A model generated the notes under the pieces. It ran no database searches, was not told the origin of the DNA, and saw only the letters and a list, made by a program, of their open reading frames with translations. This document shows, piece by piece, positions 59,364 to 64,000 of a DNA stretch of 64,000 nt (position 1 is the stretch's first letter; each line of letters begins with the position of its first letter). This DNA is from Bradyrhizobium viridifuturi (GTDB lineage Bacteria; Pseudomonadota; Alphaproteobacteria; Rhizobiales; Xanthobacteraceae): positions 1-64,000 of the forward strand of contig NZ_LGTB01000014.1 of the NCBI RefSeq assembly GCF_001238275.1. Direction: 5' to 3'. A program made the position numbers and the translations under genes.

Positions 59364-59382
59364 CATCGACAAAGGAGAGACA

Positions 59383-60000
59383 ATGTCCCGCGAAGTTCTC
59401 AAGATGTATTCGGACTACAAGAGCCCCTATGCCTGGCTGGCATTCGATCCGGTGTTCGAGCTCGAGAAGAGGTTCGACATCAAGGTGCAGTGGCGGCCGT
59501 TCCAGCTCCGCATCAAGGGCTCCGGCCAGCGCAGCGTCTATTCGGAATACAAGGTCAAGTATTCCTACATGGATGCGCGGCGGACCGCGAACGAGCGCGG
59601 CGACAAGAAGATCATCCGCGGTCCGCTGAAGATCTTCGACACCGCGCCGGCGCTGATCGGAGGGCTGTTCGCGGAGAAGCAGGGACGGCTGATCGAATAC
59701 AGCCGCCTGGTCTATGAGCTGTTCTTCCGCCGCGAGCTTGCGGTCGACGAGGTCGATGCGGTCGAGCGCTTCATCGAATCGCTCGGGATGTCCGGCGCCG
59801 AGTTCCGAGCTTTCTTCGAGGGCGACGGCCGGCGCGAATATGAGGAGGCGCAGCAGGAGAGCCAGGGCGATCACATCTTCGGCGTGCCGATCTGCGTGTT
59901 CCGCGGCGAGCAGTTCTGGGGCAACGACCGGGTGCCGATGCTCGAGCGGCGGCTGCTGGAAGCCGGCCTGTCGCTGTCGCGCGAAAAGCAGCTGGCCTGA
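59383..60000 (+). CDS. DsbA-family protein, 2-hydroxychromene-2-carboxylate isomerase-like
   Basis: This is a 205-residue thioredoxin-fold protein without signal peptide and without CxxC. The N-terminal YSDYKSPYAWLAFDPVF and C-terminal HIFGVPICVFRGEQFWGNDRVPML are those of the kappa-GST/HCCA-isomerase branch, which uses glutathione to isomerise aromatic intermediates. It lies 19 bp after the binding-protein stop and 18 bp before the GST ATG, so glutathione chemistry is likely in this pathway. Confidence 0.85.
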   Translation: MSREVLKMYSDYKSPYAWLAFDPVFELEKRFDIKVQWRPFQLRIKGSGQRSVYSEYKVKYSYMDARRTANERGDKKIIRGPLKIFDTAPALIGGLFAEKQGRLIEYSRLVYELFFRRELAVDEVDAVERFIESLGMSGAEFRAFFEGDGRREYEEAQQESQGDHIFGVPICVFRGEQFWGNDRVPMLERRLLEAGLSLSREKQLA

Positions 60001-60018
60001 GCCGTGCCGGAGGCTCCG

Positions 60019-60753
60019 ATGATCGACCTTCATTTCGCGCCGACGCCGAATGGCTGGAAGATCTCGATCATGCTCGAGGAATGCGGTCTGCCTTACACCG
60101 TCGTTCCCGTCAACATCACGCGCGGCGACCAGTTCAGGCCGGAATTCCGAAAGCTCAATCCCAACGGCCGGATCCCTGTCATCGTCGACGGGGATCCGCC
60201 CGGCGGAGGCGAGCCGCTGACGATCTTCGAGTCGGGCGCGATATTGCTCTACCTTGCGGAAAAGACCGGCCGGTTCTCTCCACGCGACCTGCGTGGCCGC
60301 TATTGCGTGCAGCAATGGTTGATATGGCAGATGAGTGCGCTCGGGCCGATGCTCGGCCAGAACGGACATTTCTCGCTCTATGCGCCGGACAGGATTCCTT
60401 ATGCCGTCGAGCGCTATGGCAACGAGGCGCGTCGTCTCTACGGCGTGCTTAACGATCGGCTGGGCGAGAACGCCTATGTCGCAGGTGACGACTATTCGAT
60501 CGCCGACATCGCCTGCTTTCCCTGGGTGATGACCCACAAGGCGCAGGGTTTCCAGCTCGACGACTTCCCGCACATCAAGCGCTGGTTCACTGAGCTGCGC
60601 ATGCGGCCGCTGCTCCAGAAGGGTCTGGCGGTCGGCCGGCGCGCGGTGCGCAAGACGCTGGACGGTGAGGCGCGCAGCAATCTGTTCGGAACGAGGCCGG
60701 CGAGCGGAGACACGCCCGCCGGAGCTCTGCAATCACAACAACCGGATCATTGA
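60019..60753 (+). CDS. Glutathione S-transferase (YfcG/YghU-like)
   Basis: This is a 244-residue GST. The thioredoxin-like N domain has FAPTPNGWKISIMLEECGLPY and LNPNGRIPVIVD, and the helical C domain has YVAGDDYSIADIACFPWV with the conserved N-capping Asp. The pattern is of the Nu/YfcG type, which has disulfide-bond reductase or dehalogenase-like activity. ATG 60019 after GGAGG is preferred over GTG 60004. It ends one base before the second CoA-transferase start. Confidence 0.88.
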   Translation: MIDLHFAPTPNGWKISIMLEECGLPYTVVPVNITRGDQFRPEFRKLNPNGRIPVIVDGDPPGGGEPLTIFESGAILLYLAEKTGRFSPRDLRGRYCVQQWLIWQMSALGPMLGQNGHFSLYAPDRIPYAVERYGNEARRLYGVLNDRLGENAYVAGDDYSIADIACFPWVMTHKAQGFQLDDFPHIKRWFTELRMRPLLQKGLAVGRRAVRKTLDGEARSNLFGTRPASGDTPAGALQSQQPDH

Positions 60754-60754
60754 G

Positions 60755-62026
60755 ATGACCTTGCCTCCAAAAATGCTGACCGGCTATCGCGTGCTCGATA
60801 TCACCCAGTTCGTCGCAGGCCCGACCTGCACGCGTCTATTGGCCGAGGCCGGCGCCGACGTGATCAAGATCGAGCTCGCGCCATTCGGCGACCGGTCGCG
60901 CTTCCAGGGGCTCAAGCCGCGCGATCCCGCCTACAAGAACACCTCGCAGAGCACGTATTTCTTCCAGCAGAACCATTCGAAGCGCAGCCTCGCGCTCGAC
61001 TTCAAGCATGAGAAGAGCCGCCAGATCCTGACCCGGCTCGCGGCCAAGGCCGACGTTCTGGTGGAGAACTTCACGCCCGGCGTGATGGAGCGCGCCGGAC
61101 TTGGCTACGAGACGCTCAAGAAAATCAATCCGCGGCTGATCATGTGCTCGATCTCGTTTGCGGGGCAGACCGGTCCGCTGAGCGACAAGCCCGGCTTCGA
61201 CTACATTGCGCAGGCCTTCGCCGGCATCACCGGCGTGATCGGCGATCCCGACGGGAAGCCGGCGCAGGTGCCGGTCGCGATCGGAGACGCTTCGACCGGC
61301 GTCGCCGCGGCGATGGCCGTCGGCTTTGCGCTGCTTCACCGCGAGCGCACCGGAGAAGGGCAGTTCATCGAATCGACGCTGCTCGACACGTATTTTCACA
61401 TGCACGAGGCTAACGTGCCGAAGGTCTCGCTGCGCGGCGACAGTTTCGTGCCGCAGCGGGAGGGCTCGCTGCACCCGAATGGCGGTCCGGTCGGGGTGTT
61501 CGATTGCGGCCGGGGGGAGTTTCTCGTGATCTGCGCGCTGGCGCATCAATGGCCGCAAATGGTCCGCGCGTTGGGGCGGCCGGAGCTCGAGAACGATCCG
61601 CGGTTCGCGTCCGCGCGCGCCCGCGCCGACAACAGGGTGCTGGTGGGCGAGATCGTCGAAGCCTGGCTCAAGAGCTTCCCGTCGCGCGAGGCCGCGATCG
61701 CAGCATTGGAGCAGGAGCGGATTCCCTGCGCGCCGGTGCTGACGCTGAATGACGCCATGGCCCAGCCGCATCTGATCGAGCGCGGCACGGTCCGCCATGT
61801 CAGCGATCCCAGGATCGGCCAATTTGCGATTCCCGGTGCGCCGATGCGCTTCTCGGAATGGCCGCAACGCAGTGAGCTGACGGCCGACCTGCTGGGCGAG
61901 CACAATGAGGAGATCCTGGGCGAACTCGGACTGTCCGGGCAGGAGATCGACCAGCTCTATGCGGAGAAGGTGCTGGTGCAGGACAGGGAGTTGCGGGCCG
62001 GCAGGCCGCTCAGGCAGACGGGCTGA
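60755..62026 (+). CDS. Family III (CaiB/BaiF) CoA-transferase
   Basis: This is a 423-residue CoA-transferase with N-terminal GYRVLDITQFVAGPTCTRLLAEAGADVIK (shown in part: VLDITQFVAGPTCTRL) and a putative catalytic Asp in PGFDYIAQAFAGITG (near residue 150). It is related to but clearly different from the one at 56827. Two such enzymes in one operon suggest either a heteromeric transferase or two activation/exchange steps on one acid. It is the last gene of the operon. Confidence 0.9.
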   Translation: MTLPPKMLTGYRVLDITQFVAGPTCTRLLAEAGADVIKIELAPFGDRSRFQGLKPRDPAYKNTSQSTYFFQQNHSKRSLALDFKHEKSRQILTRLAAKADVLVENFTPGVMERAGLGYETLKKINPRLIMCSISFAGQTGPLSDKPGFDYIAQAFAGITGVIGDPDGKPAQVPVAIGDASTGVAAAMAVGFALLHRERTGEGQFIESTLLDTYFHMHEANVPKVSLRGDSFVPQREGSLHPNGGPVGVFDCGRGEFLVICALAHQWPQMVRALGRPELENDPRFASARARADNRVLVGEIVEAWLKSFPSREAAIAALEQERIPCAPVLTLNDAMAQPHLIERGTVRHVSDPRIGQFAIPGAPMRFSEWPQRSELTADLLGEHNEEILGELGLSGQEIDQLYAEKVLVQDRELRAGRPLRQTG

Positions 62027-62053
62027 GCCGTGCCACGATCAGACCTGCGGCGG

Positions 62054-62791
62054 TTACGCCGACGCGGGCCGATCGAAATAGGCGAACGCGGCGCTGGTCA
62101 GGCCGCCGAGCAGGGACCAGAACACCAGGCTGGTCAGGGTGACGGCGACCACGAACTGATGCGACAAGGACGAGGGCACGTTGCTCTCGACATGCTCGAG
62201 CTCGGGCGCGCCGATCAGATGCGGCAGCATGATCAGGACCACGCCGGCGATCGCGGCCGGCATCGAGCGGCGAAACACGATCAGCCCGAGGCCGGCTGCT
62301 GTCGCCAGCACCGCGATCGTCCACCAGATCTGACGCGAGAGCAGCGGAGCGGTGGGCACACCCGGCAATTCAGGCGGCAGCCCAAGGCCGGGGGCGATGG
62401 TGAAGACGGCAAAGCCGGCGAGCCCCCACATCAGTCCTTCGTGCCAGGAGATCGGCTCGCCGGTGGCGCCGCTGCGAACCGAAAAGAAGCCACAGAGCAG
62501 AAGCGCAAAGCCGACCGCGGTCAGGATGTTCGCGCCCGCCGTGTAGAGATTGCGCTCCAGCCCGTCCTTCGGCTCCCAGGCCTGTGCGCCATGATCATGA
62601 TCGGCGTGATCGTGGACGAGGATGGCGTGCGGCGGCGCCGAGGCTTCGTGCTTGTGCTCCGCCGCCTTCTCATAGACCTCGGCCCTGAGGATCAGGGGAA
62701 CGGTGCCGAACTGCTGGACCGCGGTGACGATCAGGCCGACGATGAATCCCGCGATGACCGACGAGAAGACGATCGAGCGAAACGTATTCAT
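62054..62791 (-). CDS. cbtA: Cobalt transporter subunit CbtA
   Basis: This is a 245-residue membrane protein with about five or six hydrophobic segments, beginning FRSIVFSSVIAGFIVGLIVT. A His-rich loop (HAILVHDHADHDHGAQAW, near residue 60) would bind metal. ATG 62791 (MNTFRSIV) matches the family start; an in-frame ATG at 62836 extends into cbtB. CbtAB is a predicted B12-linked cobalt uptake system. It follows cbtB by ten bases. Confidence 0.9.
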   Translation of the reverse strand: MNTFRSIVFSSVIAGFIVGLIVTAVQQFGTVPLILRAEVYEKAAEHKHEASAPPHAILVHDHADHDHGAQAWEPKDGLERNLYTAGANILTAVGFALLLCGFFSVRSGATGEPISWHEGLMWGLAGFAVFTIAPGLGLPPELPGVPTAPLLSRQIWWTIAVLATAAGLGLIVFRRSMPAAIAGVVLIMLPHLIGAPELEHVESNVPSSLSHQFVVAVTLTSLVFWSLLGGLTSAAFAYFDRPASA

Positions 62792-62801
62792 GCCGACGTG
62801 G

Positions 62802-62996
62802 TCAGTGGCAGGGGAATGCGTTGGAGTGGCGCACATCGTGCGCGGCGTTGTGGATCACGTCGATGTGCGAGAAGCCGACCACGCCGACGATGAACAGGCC
62901 GAGCGTCATCGCCATCAGGGACTGGGCAAGCCGGCCGACCTGTCGGGTGGCAACCGGCAGATGCTGGGCTTGCGCGGTCTGGGACTGGCTCATCAT
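62802..62996 (-). CDS. cbtB: Cobalt transporter subunit CbtB
   Basis: This is a 64-residue single-span protein: membrane helix SLMAMTLGLFIVGVVGF, then a C-terminal metal-binding tail SHIDVIHNAAHDVRHSNAFPCH (five His and one Cys; HDVRHSNAFPCH shows the family ending). It overlaps the upstream stop as ATGATG/TGA. It was visible only inside a longer spurious frame. It pairs with CbtA. Confidence 0.9.
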   Translation of the reverse strand: MMSQSQTAQAQHLPVATRQVGRLAQSLMAMTLGLFIVGVVGFSHIDVIHNAAHDVRHSNAFPCH

Positions 62997-63334
62997 CGTT
63001 CTCCACATTCGATTTGGTCGGCTTCTAGCAGCTTTCGGGCGATGTCGCGACTGGTAAGATGCAGATTTGTTCCAACGGGGATGCCCTTGCGCAGGATCTT
63101 GGCGCGGGCCGCGGCCCTGAGCGAGTCTGCATGACGCTCGAAATAGCTGAGGCAGGCCTCGGGCACCGGCTCCGCGCCAAGCAGCGTCCGAAACGCCCCC
63201 CGATGCACCGCGCAGATCGCGCCGTGCTCCGGGACGGGAAACACCAGGGAGGCGATGTCGGCGCGCCACTGGGCGGCGCTTTTCGCGGCGCCGCTGCCGG
63301 TCGGAGATTCGTCAGCGCCGGATGGTGAATTCAC
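62993..63334 (-). CDS. Unrecognised 113-aa protein between bluB and cbtB
   Basis: It starts at GTG 63334, inside the end of bluB, and ends overlapping the cbtB start by four bases. The product is soluble and His/Cys-containing (FPVPEHGAICAVHRGAFRTLL, then ERHADSLRAAARAKILRKGI and NLHLTSRDIARKLLEADQIE). The tight overlaps on both sides mark it as part of the cobalt/cobalamin operon. I do not recognise the family. The frame extends upstream to 63520 but only as a shadow of bluB. Confidence 0.65.
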   Translation of the reverse strand: MNSPSGADESPTGSGAAKSAAQWRADIASLVFPVPEHGAICAVHRGAFRTLLGAEPVPEACLSYFERHADSLRAAARAKILRKGIPVGTNLHLTSRDIARKLLEADQIECGER

Positions 63335-63944
63335 CGGGACCTCGCCGCGATTCCCACCTGGCCTGCTCGAGCTCCGGACGGTCACATTCTGCCTGAGGGT
63401 AGCCGATGCAGAGGTAGCCGATAAACTTCCAGCCGTCCGGTACCTCCAGGATCTCACGAACCCGGCCCGGATTGAGGATCGATACCCAGCCGAGTCCAAT
63501 GCCTTCAGCACGTGCGGCAAGCCACATCGAGCAGATCGCGGCCACCACGGAATATTCTGACGTCTCCGGCATCGTTGCGCGGCCGAGGCCGGCGCCGATC
63601 TGGTCGCTCTTCTCGGCGAACACGGCGAGGTGGCCCGGCGCCTCTTCGAGGCCCGATAGCTTCAATGCTGCATATTTTGCAGCACGCTCGCCGGAATAGG
63701 AGCGCAGTGCATCGGCGTTGCAGGCCTTGAAGTCATCGATGACTGCGCGGCGCCGTTCGGCGTCGTCGACGATCACAAAACGCCAGGGCTGGCTCAACCC
63801 GACCGAAGGCGACAGGCAGGCGATCTCGATCAGACGTTCGATCGCGCCGTCAGGCAGCGGGTCGGTCCTGAAGCGCCGCACATCGCGTCGCCACACGAAG
63901 AGCTCATGCAGTTGCTGACGGAATGTGTCGTCGAATGAGATCAT
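63312..63944 (-). CDS. bluB: 5,6-dimethylbenzimidazole synthase
   Basis: BluB breaks reduced FMN with oxygen to make 5,6-dimethylbenzimidazole, the lower ligand of cobalamin. It is 210 residues of the nitroreductase-like fold. VWRRDVRRFRTDPLP (near residue 16) is the BluB N-terminal block, with CLSPSVGLSQPWRFVIV near 43 and GIGLGWVSILNP near 150. Its start overlaps the upstream stop as ATGA. With cbtAB downstream it marks a B12 operon. Confidence 0.93.
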   Translation of the reverse strand: MISFDDTFRQQLHELFVWRRDVRRFRTDPLPDGAIERLIEIACLSPSVGLSQPWRFVIVDDAERRRAVIDDFKACNADALRSYSGERAAKYAALKLSGLEEAPGHLAVFAEKSDQIGAGLGRATMPETSEYSVVAAICSMWLAARAEGIGLGWVSILNPGRVREILEVPDGWKFIGYLCIGYPQAECDRPELEQARWESRRGPGEFTIRR

Positions 63945-64000
63945 CGCGGGGCCTTGATACGCTCGATAGCGGACATCATTTGAGCTTCATCGGCAAGCCT
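63941..64000 (-). CDS. 3' end of an upstream gene of the bluB operon (partial)
   Basis: The frame RLADEAQMMSAIERIKAPR is open from the window edge to TGA at 63943-63941 and overlaps the bluB start by ATGA. Only 19 residues are visible, which is too few to name. By position it is probably another cobalamin or cobalt gene. Confidence 0.5.
   Translation of the reverse strand, partial: RLADEAQMMSAIERIKAPR

Noticed and set aside
63945..64000. Cobalamin riboswitch before bluB
   Set aside because: bluB overlaps the previous gene by ATGA, so there is no leader here. A riboswitch, if any, would be further upstream, outside the window.

Overview
The window is high-GC DNA with no IS element, tRNA, rRNA or CRISPR that I could find. 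It looks like chromosome of an alphaproteobacterium close to Bradyrhizobium. The signs are a red-type (form IC) cbb operon with cbbX and cbbY, a ChvE-type sugar receptor, many orphan branched-chain-type solute-binding proteins, aerobic aromatic-CoA genes, and dispersed palindromic repeats of the kind seen in Bradyrhizobium and Rhodopseudomonas intergenic DNA. The genus is an inference.

Layout. 0-5.2 kb: 3' part of a PATR-repeat autotransporter, a small conserved-looking protein, and ilvD. 5.4-9.8 kb: a divergent catabolic module (metallo-beta-lactamase hydrolase and binding protein against TetR, CMD-family protein and SDR) around two TetR-type operators. 9.8-17.9 kb: a LysR regulator divergent from a complete ribose-type ABC importer; one permease is fused to an SMP-30-type lactonase domain and the next gene encodes a degenerate SMP-30 paralogue. 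18.2-29.2 kb: an aerobic 2-aminobenzoyl-CoA-type cluster (monooxygenase/reductase, SDR, enoyl-CoA hydratase, RidA, MarR, arylformamidase-like hydrolase, CoA ligase), with a 16-nt operator shared by its two ends. 29.3-33.4 kb: EmrAB-type efflux pump with TetR. 33.4-45.1 kb: hybrid sensor kinase, cbbR and the Calvin-cycle operon cbbFPTALSXY. 45.1-50.4 kb: chvE with its ATPase and permease (ggu/mms type) behind a duplicated promoter/operator block, then an IMPase-family phosphatase. 50.5-55.7 kb: palindromic repeats, then a LacI-controlled Baeyer-Villiger monooxygenase, binding protein and cupin. 55.8-62 kb: LysR, two family III CoA-transferases, binding protein, DsbA/HCCA-isomerase-like protein and GST. 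62-64 kb: cobalt transport (cbtA, cbtB) and bluB.

The genes together describe a metabolically flexible soil bacterium: CO2 fixation, sugar uptake and several compact aromatic, ketone or lactone pathways, most with a local regulator and their own solute-binding protein.

At least eight otherwise intact genes carry a one-base deletion, and each is repaired by adding one base, usually by doubling a neighbouring base. This looks like consensus error rather than gene decay. I annotate these genes as single units and state where the frame breaks.
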